From: Siphonodentalium dalli
Taxonomy: Eukaryota > Mollusca > Scaphopoda > Gadilida > Siphonodentaliidae
Direction of reading: 5' to 3'
Length of the DNA stretch: 64,000 nt
Assembly: GCA_032622095.1 (NCBI GenBank)
Contig: CP136067.1
Coordinates: 135,225,990 to 135,289,989 of the forward strand
The position numbers and the translations under genes are program-made. Below, one piece after another: positions 49,546 to 61,359 of this stretch (positions within the stretch are counted from its first letter, which is position 1; every line of letters starts with the position of its first letter). Under the pieces are notes generated by a model. It saw only the letters and a program-made list of their open reading frames with translations. It did no database searches and had not been told where the DNA came from.

Positions 49546-50361
49546 TTTTATCTCATGCAGAGTACAAGAAAATGTATGAAAGTTCAAACCTGTTGTGCCT
49601 TTTTAATATTTCTATTCACATTTGTAATCAATTGAAATCAATGTCGAAAAAACTTTCCATTAATATATAAATAAAACAAACTAGACCTACAGTTATAAAA
49701 GTGTTTTGAATAATTATTTTGTTCTCATAGACTGAGATTAAATCATCTTAATTCCAACATCGTGTCTCTAAAACGTTCTTTAGAATCTCGTCCAGTTAAA
49801 CCTACTATCGATTGTATGACGTGGTAGGCTCCTGCGAATATTCGATATTCGATTCGAGATTCGATTCGAAAGTCAAATTCGATTCGAATTCGAGTCGAAA
49901 TTGCCAACTCGAAATTTTGAATATACTTTGACGGAAACGTAAGCTGTTTACGGACAAGTACACATGTCGATCTTAGCTGTTTTTGTGGCATTTAATTCCA
50001 GAAAATTATGTATATATACACCTAATAATTCTTATTCTACATCGCGGATGTTCGCATGCTATTAAATATAATTATATCCAGCAATTAGCCACTATAGGAC
50101 AACTAAATACGACGGGAATTATAGCTTTAAAATGGTAGCAAAAGCTCGGAGATTGCCGATGGACCGATGACGCGAGTAGTAGTGCTCAGTCTCATAACAA
50201 CCGATAGGGTTATCCATCGTCTATCCGTCTCAGATTCCTCGTTATGTAATATCGTTGAGACTGTAAACAACACGTGTTCCCGATGTTGAAAAGAGCATTT
50301 TGGCGGTGTTTTCTTTTGAAGTTGTCTTTCAGTTTCGGAGCTTTCGTTTACACTGGACAAA

Positions 50362-51010
50362 ATGTCGACAGTCATTCATGTTTATTTTAAAGGTACTCAA
50401 TCCGATCAAACTCCTCTCAATTACTATTTCAATGGCTTCGGGGGTCAAAAATATTTGATTCGAGTCGAGGAAGTCACCCATCAAAGCTCAGATTTGTTAG
50501 ATATCGATTTTAGAAATTTATTATTTTTCATTATCGGGAATACTTTCTGGCCCAGAACTCAGTCAAAATTGCGTTATTATTACCACTTGATTTTAGAGTT
50601 ATCCATCCTTGTCTGTTTGAATAGATTTTGGTGTACACATCCCGAGCAGATTACGGCAGTTGAAGGCAATTATTAGTACTCATCTCGAGTAAATAACAAA
50701 TTTCAAAAATTATTAGTACTCATCTCGAGCAAATAACAAATTTCAAAAATCAATATCTAATAACTATGAGCTTTGTTTGATGGGTTCCTCGACTCGAATC
50801 AAATATTTTTTACCCCCAAAGCCAAATAAATAGTAATATAAGACCCTCTGATCGGATTGTTGTTGTTGGAATCTGTTGAGATGGGGACCCTCTGTTCGGA
50901 TTGAGTACCTTTAAACATGATAAAGCTTCAGGCAGTGCAGGGACTTACACGTGTGATGAATGCAACATGGTGTATAAAACGCAAGCATCTGGGACAACTA
51001 CCCATCTATG
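50362..51010 (+). pseudogene. hAT BED-type zinc-finger coding region, interrupted by a MITE
   Basis: A real ATG at 50362 opens M-S-T-V-I-H-V-Y-F, cut at TTAA (50387-50390) by T1 copy 5. The frame resumes at 50911 with K-H-D-K-A-S-G, then a BED-type finger: C-x2-C (C-D-E-C), a spacer with S-G-T-T, and H-L-W-N-H. Counting one TTAA, both sides are in the same frame and give the family's F-x...C-x2-C order. The downstream frame leads nowhere recognisable. BED fingers bind transposon ends or promoters as DNA-binding domains. Confidence 0.72.
50391..50910 (-). mobile_element. TTAA-flanked MITE, family T1 copy 5, inside the hAT element
   Basis: Between TTAA (50387-50390) and TTAA (50911-50914). Ends AGGTACTCAATCCGATCA and 'CGGATTGAGTACCT'. 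It has an internal duplication ('ATTATTAGTACTCATCTCGA' twice, ~50670 and ~50708) and a doubled right end (~50848 and ~50889). Confidence 0.88.
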
Positions 51011-51814
51011 GAATCATCTACCCTGCGACTGTTGTTGCGTCTTCAAGTTTATAACAACTAGTGTTTCCGAATGCCGAATTGCAATTTTGCATGTACATGC
51101 AGACTATATAAATTTTGCGTGATTTTAGTTCCGATAATCCGTTTAGTGGTAATATATTAATTGTTGTGATGGCAGCATGGACGTTTTAATTTGTTTTTGT
51201 TTTTCTCGACAATTATAAATCGAAGTTAATAGTATCACAAACGACGGTTCATCGCCACATAAGTTGTGATGGAACTTCATGCATGTAGTTCATAGAACGT
51301 TTCACAAATCGTCTAATCGTTAACAAAACATGCCTAATTGAGAAGCAACACACATATATGATTCGATTCGATATTCGATTCTATATTCGATTCGATTTCG
51401 TGGATTCGATTCGATCAAAATATCCAATTCGCAGGACCCTATGACATGGTTTTAAAAAATTTGAAAACCAAAGTTGTCCTCCCATGCAACCAACAAATCT
51501 ACTAAACACAATCACATTATTAACCCCCAATAGTAATGCTATTAAACAATAAAACCAGATTATGCCTTTAAGATGAAATTTAAATAACCATGCATATAAA
51601 ATATAAAAGCATAAACATTCCATCTATGATATCTCATCATATGGCCAACACATCTGCTAGCAGTTAATTAACTCAATGCAAGAGAGAGTCATTGTCACTT
51701 TATACTATCTCTGTTGCTCAATGTGAGAAGACAACTTCATGGCATTGTAAACCTGATTTATTAGATTCTACCTGGACAGTGCAAACTGTGTATCTTTGAT
51801 ATATTTTAGAGATG

Positions 51815-52347
51815 AATAAAATAATCAAAGGGTCATAACGCCCGCCATTAAATAATATCGGATCAAACCCATATTCGAACTCGATCTGTATTTTGAGTTG
51901 AGAAACTCACATACAAAATTTGGTTTCTATCAGTTGGAATATGGTTGATTTATCGAAGCATGCATGAATTCTATGTCAAAGGGCCATAACTCCATTAAAA
52001 AATATCGGATCAAACCCATATTCGAACTAGATATGTATTTTGGGCTAAGAAACTCGCATACCAGATTTGGTGACGGTCAGATAAATTTTTTTGAGTTATG
52101 GCAGCATGCATGAATTCTAAGTCGAAAAAGGGCCATAACTCCATAAAAAAAAATCTGATCAAACCCATATTCGAACTTGATCTGTATTTGGTGCTGAGAA
52201 ATTCATATACAAAATTTGGTTCTGATCAGATAGAATATATTTCAGTTATCGCACCATGCGTAAAGTGTCTACAGACAGACGGACTAACGACGAGTGGTCA
52301 ATCCGGACAACGACACTATGTTTACCATACTATGGTATGGTTAAACA
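51815..52347 (+). repeat. 'GGGTCATAACTCC' dispersed repeat copy 2
   Basis: Three to four ~120-bp internal units ('GGGCCATAACTCC', 'ATCGGATCAAACCCATATTC') and the same tail as copy 1 ('GTGGTCAATCCGGACAA', 'TACCATACTATGGTA'). Confidence 0.85.
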
Positions 52348-52353
52348 TAATAT

Positions 52354-53029
52354 AAGTGTCAATGACACTGTAGCTCAACTTAGGTAGGGGAATAATTTAA
52401 TGGTTGACAGTAAATGGAGGAATAGGAAAGGTGCCAATTGAAATGTCTAACCTAGCTGTGCCAAAGGATTTAGTCATGTAAAGAGTAAAATCCAAGATGG
52501 CTGCTGTCTGCCATGTTTTTTGGCCGAGCGAGCCCAAAATGACTCGTTCCCATCCACATGTCATTGTTAACATCCATGACAAATTTCATGAAGATCCGAC
52601 TAAAGCTACGACCTGCAGCCCGCGCCAAAGGATTTAGTCATGCGAAGAGTAAAATCCAAAATGGCTGCTGGCGGCCATGTTTTTTGACCGAACGACCCCA
52701 AAATCACTCGTTCCCATCTACAATGTCAATATGAACATCCATGACAAATTTCATGATGATCAGACGAACAGTACGATCTGTAGCCCGCGCCAATGGATTT
52801 AATTTTGAAATCCAAGATGGCCACCAGTGGCCATGTTTTTTGGCCGAATGACCCCAAAATGACTCGTTCCCATCTACATGTCAATGTCAACATTCATGAC
52901 AAATTTCATAAAGATCAGACCAAAGGTACGACCTGTAGCCCGCGCCAAAGGAAATTGTTGACAGACACACATACACACGGACGACAACTCATGGCAATAG
53001 CTCAAACTTACAAAGTAAGTTGAGCTAAA
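52354..53029 (+). repeat. 'TAGCTCAACTT' element copy 1 with three ~155-bp units
   Basis: Ends 'GTAGCTCAACTTA' and 'TAAGTTGAGCTA' are inverted. Inside are three tandem units starting 'AAATCCAAGATGGC' and including 'GACTCGTTCCCATC' and 'ATGACAAATTTCAT'. Matches 56133-57141 in ends and unit type. Confidence 0.82.
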
Positions 53030-53580
53030 AATGACCCTATTTGAACAAATCTGAACCCGGTCACCCAAGGCCCATCCATACTGAATATAATTTACTTTCA
53101 TTAAAGATTAAAGTTTCATAACTCTGCAGATGTTATAATGGTGTTACCATTTTCAAATTTTAAAACATGTTTAAAAAAAAAATTATGTTTGTTAAATTGA
53201 GCAAGGTGAAAATTCCAAAAAAACTGAATTAAAATTTTTTATTTATTTTTTAAGTTATATCACTGGCTCCGTCAACATTTGAACCAGTGACTTCATTTGA
53301 ACTAATCTTAATCACAGTCCCCCAAGGACCCTTTGTACCAAATATGAACCCATTCGCCCCAATGAAATTTGAGAAGTAGTCATTTTAAAAATTACTAAGG
53401 TGGAAAAGAGTTATGGTTCATTTGAAAAAACCTGAATGTGATTCACATAGGGAACATCCACACCAAATATGAACCCATTCTGTCTTACGGTTTTGGAGGA
53501 GAAGATGATTCTTGACGGACGGACGGACAAGGAGTGATGATTATAGCTCCACCGGAAACTTCGTTTCAGGTGAGCTGAAA

Positions 53581-54345
53581 AGCTGAAAGTATTTATTTTC
53601 ATAAAATCTGCCAAGTATTTTTAACCCACACAGAACCAAGTCAGTCCAATAATAGCTTGAGTTTCACTAGACCAAGTCTTCTCAGTCCACAACAGCTTGG
53701 GACATCTGTTGGGTTGATGCTGTTTTGGAAGAGTCCCCTCCCATTACTCTTCTATAACAAACTTTACATCCATAATTGTGTGTGGGAGTTATCTTGCTTA
53801 TGTCTTCAGATGAGGTCAAATGGATGCTTTGTGTATATGAACATAGATGGCAGCCTTTCCCAAGCACGATGATACAAAAGTATCAAACATACATAATTAT
53901 ATCAGAGGTCCATTAAATGTCAGAGCAACAAAATTGATAAGAAAACAAAGCTTTGTTTTCCAGAGAATTTTGATTTGTCTCGCTATCAGAAAATGTATTT
54001 AAACAATACATGAAACGATCATATCATCACTTTACCTTTTCTATCAAGATTATTCTGTCAGATTATTTATCACATTCAGGGGTTCATGTGAATGTCCGGG
54101 CTTCACATGTACATATAGTACATATTTTGAATGAAAGTCCATTATAGAAGAGTAACGGGAGGGGACTAAAACAGCATCATCCCAACCGATATCCGATGTT
54201 GTGGACCGAGAAGACTTGGTCTAGAGTATCAGCTGTGAATTATCAATCGATTTCAATGTTCTGGTCACGTGATGCCACGGGCGATGCAGTTGAACAATGA
54301 GGGGGAAAATGACATTGGAGATTTTGTTTTTGTAATGCGTACTAT
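53581..54345 (+). repeat. Dispersed repeat (partner of 8085-8330), interrupted
   Basis: Same block order as 8085-8330 but split after 'CTTGAGTTTCAC' by the element at 53668-54223. Confidence 0.78.
53659..54232. mobile_element. Foldback element with ~85-bp inverted ends and 9-bp target duplication
   Basis: The element is 53668-54223. Left end TAGACCAAGTCTTCTCAGTC; the right end is its complement, and pairing continues ~85 bp ('GATGCTGTTTT', 'CCCCTCCC.TTACTCTTCTATA'). Flanks GAGTTTCAC (53659-53667) and GAGTATCAG (54224-54232) are a 9-bp duplication with two changes. Long inverted ends plus 9 bp point to a Mutator-like element, but no transposase is present. Confidence 0.75.
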
Positions 54346-54929
54346 AAAAGACGAATGGAGCCCTCAAATTAATGTCCTCATAGTAGTGAACATCCCTACC
54401 AAATTTCATTGAGATCCAAGCTACTGTTCAAGTTATGATATGAAAAGACATCAGACGTACGTCCACACGTCTGACGGACGGCTAGACAGGTGCAAAACAG
54501 TATACCCCACTTTTTTTTAATAAAATATGTGTACACATATGAAAATAATGCATGAACATTATGTATCACGCAGCTTGAAATAATTATAGCTTCCACATCA
54601 GTAATCAAATAATATAATATGTTCTTACAGCGAATTGCCCATTGTCAATGTTTGTAACATTTGTCTTGCTTGTAAGCAAAATATAAATTTTATTTTGAGA
54701 AGTTTGAATTGGTTTTAGGAAAACGTCCGATATCCTAAAGTTCTTCATAGTTTCATAATTTTGGGAATCTGTGCCCCATTGCTTATATATTACAGCATCA
54801 AAGGGACGGAGTTTACAAAAATTGTGAAGTTACAAGTCGAGGCATGATAAAACTTATATATACTATGGCAAGTGACAATATCATATTAATATTAACACCT
54901 AACACTACCATACATTGTGACTATTTGCA

Positions 54930-56046
54930 ATAGGTCCCCATTTGCAGAATTCCCCTAAAATGGCGAAAAAGAGAGATTTGAAGGGGAACAGTTGTGTATA
55001 TGTCAATTGAGACTGATTTTAAATGAATAACGACATGATAATAGTGGCTTGTTCTATCAATAATATCCGCCGATGTCACTGGTGCAGACCAATATGATGA
55101 TAAACATTCGCTATGGGCATACAGTGGCATATATGCCTACCTTACTCGTATTTGAATTTGGTGCAGTACTAATTTTTGCACACCCATCGATGTGCAAATT
55201 TAAAACTGAGCAAAAACTAGAAGGAATCCTGAGTTTACATCAAACCACATGGCAGACAGAATGGCTATGTTGATGTATTACACACATTACTAAATGTTAG
55301 ACTGAATGGACAAATATAGGTCTGCATGTATGCCAATAGTTTCATACAAGCAACAAACATCAACACAATTACCCATATGTGAAGTGACAAAACATGGTAA
55401 CATTGATGATGTTGAAATACATGTGATTGTTAAGAAGTACACATGATCCAGACTGATGGTGCGCGAAAGCACGACCTACAACCATGGAGTGACACCTTCC
55501 CTGACCAAATAGCCTGAATTAGTTATGTCAACACAACCTGCAGACAAGTAGCATATACACGGTTGTGGTTTTACTTCTTTCTAGTTCATTTCAATGATGT
55601 CTATAACTATTTCAGTGTCCGAATAATTATTTCGAGCATATAAATTTAACACACATCTTCACAACAAATTGATGACGCAGTTATGTTTTACACTATGTAA
55701 ATCTGTCTTGATGGTGTTTAAGATATACATGTATCTTCGGGAATGATTAAGCACTTATACTGTAATCAGATCCAAGATATTTACAAAAATATTTGTGTCC
55801 GTTTTAAATTCGCCCATTTAAAACTGAGCAAAAAAATAGTGCTGCACAAATTTAAATACAAGTAAGGTATACACAGCAAATGTTTATCAACCTTGGCACA
55901 TATTTTTGATAGAACAAGCCACTTTTATCGATTATTGTATCATTTTTCGTTTAAAATATGTCTCAATTGAGATATACATACACCCATTCCTCCCTTCAAA
56001 TCTTTTTTTTTCGCCCATTTATGGGACCTACGCAAATGGGGATATA
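54930..56046. repeat. Diverged inverted repeat, ~230-bp arms
   Basis: 'CCCCATTTGC', 'GATTTGAAGG', 'TGTCAATTGAGAC' and 'GTGGCTTGTTCTATCAA' on the left pair with 'TTGATAGAACAAGCCAC', 'GTCTCAATTGAGA', 'CCTTCAAATC' and 'GCAAATGGGG' on the right, around a ~650-bp centre. Confidence 0.7.
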
Positions 56047-56132
56047 CTAATTTGGATAACCAAATCAGCTTTTTGTGAAATTCCATTGTTGTTGTACTGG
56101 ATGATATGGGGATTATGTATCTTTAATAATGA

Positions 56133-57141
56133 AAGTGTCAATGACACTGTAGCTCAACCTGGAGAGGTGATAATTCATACATTACAGCCAATGGAGATAC
56201 ATGTATAAGGAATGCGGAAAGTTGTTATTTTTAAGTAGCGTTCACCAGAGGTCAACCCGAAGCACCTTATGAAGTTTGGGATCAATGAGAAAAAAAATCA
56301 TGTTGTCAGTCAAGGGCATGAAAAGGTATTTAGTGATGCAAAGTGTAAAATCCAAGATGGCTGCCGGCAGTTCTTTGAATATTGTTCAAATTCAAGAGCT
56401 GCCATCCAGAATTGATCGTGAAATGCCTGTAAATTTTTTGAACATTTCTCCAATAAACGTCCGCTGCAGGGTGTACCGATGTATTAATTTGTGAAATCCA
56501 AGATGGCTGTATGTTTGTTTTTAACAAAATTTGGAAAAAATTTGATGGCTCCCATCTAGTGACAATGAGGGATGTGGCCTGTAGGGAATGGCGAAGGATT
56601 TAGTTATGCAAAGAATAAAATCCAAGATGGCCACTGGTGGCCATGTTTTTCAACTAAATTTAATGACTCTTTATCTAGTGGTTCATATGAAGTTTGGTGA
56701 CGAATGGATTATGGATGTGATCTCTAGCCTACTGTAGGGCGCCAAAGAATTTAGTCATGCAAAGAGTAAAATCTAAGATGGCTGCCAGCAGCTATGTTTT
56801 TCATAAAAATTCATTAAATTTTGATAGCCACCACCCAGAGGTGACCCTAAACATGGCTGTAAATTTTCAAAACATTTTTCCAATAAATACCAACTGAAAG
56901 GTGTGCCGATGAATTCAAATTTGAAATCCAAGATGGCTGTTTTAAACGAATTTCGGGAAACATTCATGGCTCCCATGTAGAGGTCACTCCAAAGATCCTT
57001 ATGAAGTTGGTGATGATCGGATGAGAGCTGTGACCTGTAGGGTGTGCTAAAGGAAATGGTTGACAGATGGACGGATACACGCTCAGACAAACGCCATCCC
57101 ATGGCAATAGCTTACATTTTACTTTGGCAAGTTGAGCTAAA
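56133..57141 (+). repeat. 'TAGCTCAACTT' element copy 2
   Basis: Starts 'GTCAATGACACTGTAGCTCA' and ends 'CAAGTTGAGCTAAAAAT'. Inside are about five units with 'AAATCCAAGATGGC', more diverged and longer than in copy 1. Confidence 0.8.
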
Positions 57142-58795
57142 AATTGCACCTAAACAAAATAGAGCAAAATATTTTATAACAGACATATGCACAAGACCGA
57201 CAGAACTGATTTCAATATCTCGCACCAAACCTTGCAAATCCTTTGCATTGAAGTGGAGTATAGGAGAAGGATGAATCATAAGTTTGTCTTTTACACAGCC
57301 TTAGGTGGTGTCTTCTCTTGAGAAAGTTTTGTTCTCATTTTTTTCTTTATACAGTATAGTGATATATGAACTATTCTTCGGTCTTCAGTGTGGTGACTGG
57401 TAATATGTATATTTATTACATGGTCCTACCCTTATTCCATTTTCATATCCCGTGATTTAGAGAGAAATATCTAGCTGCCTCTACAAATACTCACCCATCA
57501 TGACATCACCAGGTGACATGATAATCAATATTATATGCCCAGAATCTTGTTATTGGTATTGATCAGTCCTTCCCATGAGGAAAACACAGCGAGAGCATTT
57601 ATTTGCTCTCGCAATTCAGAAACGGGTGTAATTGCACGCATAATATAACTTTAATTTCGGATTTTCTCAAACAAAATGTCATTGTAGGATAGACCTATGT
57701 CCAGTTACACTTTTACATGTCCATAATTTAAGTGAGATGGAAAATGTACCTTCAAATAGTTCAATAATGAATCAACAATTACAGTGACCATCAACATTTT
57801 GACAAGATGTACGAGTGCAAATTTTACCAACCGTGAATTCTAAATTGCGAGTGCATACGGGTGCGAGAGCAATCGATCCCGTCTCGTGAGAAGAACTGTG
57901 GTATATTCATGAATAAAATAAATAGCACCATTCAAATGGATATTTAGCAGTGTTAACATACTAACGGATCAGTATCTTGGAGGTCAGTGTTAATATAGTC
58001 CCTGCAGCAGCCAAGATCTGGAAGCTGTCAGCAGATCACTTGAGAAGATGCGATAGTTGTATCGGTAAGCTTGTCCAAGGTGGGGATTAAGAATTGTCCT
58101 CCTGAAATATGAATTTAGATATACAATGTACTATAGCCTACATGTACACTAGCCACACAACACCGAATCTACAGGTGCTATTATTCAGGTAATAATGGAA
58201 TTAATTTATTGGCTTATTCAGTCTGTTAGCATCCCAAAAGCATCAAATGACCTACTATAAACTGACAAATGTTCAGCAAATTTAACTGTACATATATACT
58301 GTACATGTATGTACAATGTAGGTATACCTATCGATACATGTAGTTAACTTTGTAAGTTGTAGTTTACAAGTTAGCATCAGTCCGAAGGGATCATTGTCAT
58401 CTCATTTTGGTCTTGCCTGAAAAGGTGCTTTGGGTACCCAGCTTGACCTTCAGTCCTGTTAAAGATGCATTATCCCATTAAACACCCTTATTTCTGCATG
58501 AAGAATTGAAGACTTATACTGAGCCTGTGCCTCCATTTCTCTGATACAGTATATATAATCTATAGACTGATATTTCTGGATGGCCACACATACATGCAAG
58601 CTCAACCACCTGTCCCAGCAGAGGGTCACACAAACAAGGAGTCAACAAAATGTATAGTGGATGTTTGTATAGGCTCCATTTCAGTATACATGTAGCTGTA
58701 GGCATATCTACCCTGCATGGTTGAGTGATTATTTTTGCATGGTATCAATCTTTATTATATGCTTCCCCATTAAATAGTAGGAAATTGCCGTGGCG
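57142..58795. other. No gene recognised
   Basis: AT-rich sequence with a short palindrome at ~57592-57616 ('GCGAGAGCA' facing 'TGCTCTCGC'). No exon-like frame is supported. Confidence 0.45.
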
Positions 58796-58814
58796 TAGAG
58801 TGTTATATCCATCG

Positions 58815-58883
58815 CCTGGACCGACTCGATGGATAACACTGACCGACTCGATGGATAACACTGACCGACTCGATGGATAACAC
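58815..58883. repeat. Tandem repeat, ~23-bp unit x3
   Basis: 'GACCGACTCGATGGATAACA' plus CT, three times. Confidence 0.93.
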
Positions 58884-59265
58884 AATAGTATTACTTTTTC
58901 GGAGATTACTTCCGGTTTATAGCGGCGAATCACATTAAGTTTCAAAGCGTATCAATAACAGCCGGACTATTGTTGTAATTATTGATTTTCACGGTTCATA
59001 AACTGTTATTTAATTGTTATAATGTTAACTCATTTGTTTTAATATATTCTTATCACTAAATTATGTATACATTAATTTTCTCGCATCATTTCAGAATAAA
59101 ACAATGGGGACTATTTCTTATGGCGGCTATGCTCGATATTTGTCATTCGGTGGTGAGCAAATCAATTGATGGAATGTAAACAAAATGCAAATGTCGAAGC
59201 TTTCTAACAATTTGAAGTGAACTGTAGGACAAAATTAGCAGTTTTGGTGCGGTTTATAGCACATA

Positions 59266-59408
59266 TAATAAAAAGAAAACCTACGGGTTTTGGTTGAATA
59301 CCCGGATTATCTCATTGCAGCCGCTCGTGGAAATTCTGTACTTCCTTGCACCCACTTATGAGATAATTCGGGTATTCAACCAAAACTCGTAGGTATTCTC
59401 TATTTATC
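59266..59408. repeat. Long palindrome (~55-bp arms)
   Basis: 'GGTTTTGGTTGAATACCCGG' and 'ATTATCTCAT' pair with 'ATGAGATAAT' and 'CGGGTATTCAACCAAAACTC'. The ends 'ACCTACG'/'CGTAGGT' recall those of 40276-40435. Confidence 0.9.
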
Positions 59409-60960
59409 TACCATTTCCTATGAAATTCCCTAATAAAATTAGCGATAACGAATTGGCGATAATAAATATCTGCACCGTTACTGTACGGTGGTTGCGATAC
59501 AAGGCACCCATGACGCTGTTGACTGGTTCAAGATTATGAATGAACTGACGTCACATCAATCGCATGAATAATCAAAGCGACATTGCAGCGTATATTCTTG
59601 CGAACTATAAACAAATACCAACATGCCTACCATAATGGGTATTATGGTATGACATATCACAATTCACAAAGTAGCTAATATGTATTTGTTGGGTATATAA
59701 AACATGCAGTGTAAGGGATTTTGTCCATTGAATTCAATTTGCGTCAAGAATATTCGAGTGAACTTGCAGATTAGGAGAATTTAGCAAAGCGAGCTACATG
59801 TAATCGCGTGACACAGATACCTTTGCAGGCTAGGAGAATTTCCTCAAGAAAGCTAATCGTCGTTTCCATGGCCACATAGTGACTCGGCGACCAAGTCGCT
59901 ATATGGCCTTGAGTAGATCTGGGAGTGGGACGAGCTGGCCCGTTTCCAACCAGCCAACACACCAAAATGTGGCAACAATATCAATGACCCCTGAATCTGA
60001 ATAATTTCAACGCATGGCCTTTTAGTTTTATGCATTTCAGCGTTTAATTGTATCGAGGAGGTCAGTTGTAATAACTTACTAAGTAACCTAATTTCGCGTC
60101 AATGACAATGAATTATATTGAATAGAATTAATTGAATGTTTTCACGCGGAAAACACTTAAATATTATAATATATAAATTATAATACAGACTATTACTGTA
60201 TTAGTATTACAGTAAATTATACTCACTTTGTGATCATCTTGTTTCAAGTTCGATCTGTATCTGTATGTTGGTCGGTGTAGGAGCCTTGATTTGGCTGTAG
60301 CCTGTAGGATCACCGTTGGACGACTTACGCTGTTAATGTTGTTGTTGATGTTAAATCACATGCGCTGGCCGTGTCCTCCATGCAGGTGGTTCCATTCAAT
60401 GATTGTTTTGACAAAGAATGAGTTTTTTACTGTTTGTCCTTATTGTTTCATAGGAAAGCTTCAACTAGTTATAAGAGGACGAAAGTCTTGTAAATATTCT
60501 TAGATCTATCTTCTATTCAGGTTGAAATGAAAATCAGTGAAATTTGCCCGCGTGAATTAGAGTTTGGCATCCGCAGGACACCTGATTCTCAAAGAACACA
60601 GAATCTTGAGTGACAGCAAAATAAAAATTTGGCAAAATGTATTATCCCCGACACGGAGTATGACCTTTACCTTTATGTACAGAGCCAATCAGAGCACGTC
60701 CATAGCACATGTGCCCACCGGGGCCTATGCTTAAGCCATTCTATTTTTAGATACTGAGTTATTTGGCAACGTACTTATTAAGCAGAACACCGGCGTCGCT
60801 ATCTTTGTCGTTGTGGTGTTTCGATACACATGTCATCATTGCACGTTTAGATGTTGAAATCAATTGGGAACAAGACATACAGGCGAGGATAGTGTAACAT
60901 TAATTGGTTAATTATCTATACTCCTATAATCTCCACGAAGTCTATACATTCTAACTATCT
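59409..60960. other. No gene recognised
   Basis: Open frames at 59771-60035 and 60291-60503 lack start context, splice sites or recognisable motifs. AT-rich near 60160. Confidence 0.4.
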
Positions 60961-60966
60961 GGTTAA

Positions 60967-61355
60967 AGGTACTCAATCCGATTCGATGGTCCCCATATAA
61001 TCAGATTCCAACAACAACAACAACAACAAAAACATTTTTAGAAATGCCGCTTCATTTATCAGAATCGATTAATTGCCCAAAAATAATGCTAATTCACTGT
61101 CAACTATAGTATAAAATTGCCCGAAACGTGTTATTTATCAACATGTTGTTCGACGAAATTTTGCCTTATTACCAACACAAAGCCTCTTGATTTTAGAGTT
61201 ATTCATCTTCATCCGCATTTTGGTACGAGACCGTCGACTCGTGGACTTTATATTGGGCCACTTATAAGTCTCGATGGTCAAATAGATTTCAAAAATCGAT
61301 ATCTAATAACTCTGAACTTTGATAGGTGGTTCCTCGACTCGAATTAAATATTTTT
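60967..61355 (+). mobile_element. Family T1 copy 6, right end missing
   Basis: TTAA (60963-60966), then AGGTACTCAATCCGATTCGA. Body blocks ('TTGATTTTAGAGTTATTCAT', 'ATCGATATCTAATAACTCTG') match other copies. The match stops near 61355 with no right terminus. Confidence 0.78.
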
Positions 61356-61359
61356 GGTG

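Larger units (their letters stand above)
49817..51449 (+). mobile_element. hAT-type DNA transposon remnant with 8-bp target duplication
   Basis: The element is 49825-51441 (1617 bp), flanked by TGACGTGG (49817-49824) and TGACATGG (51442-51449), an 8-bp duplication with one change. Terminal inverted repeats are TAGGCTCCTGCGAAT and, as complement of the right end, TAGGGTCCTGCGAAT. Subterminal zones are rich in ATTCG repeats (49845-49910 and 51360-51415). It holds a BED zinc-finger frame split by a T1 MITE. 8-bp duplications, short ends and a BED finger are hAT hallmarks. No catalytic core is visible, so it is non-autonomous or deleted. Confidence 0.85.
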
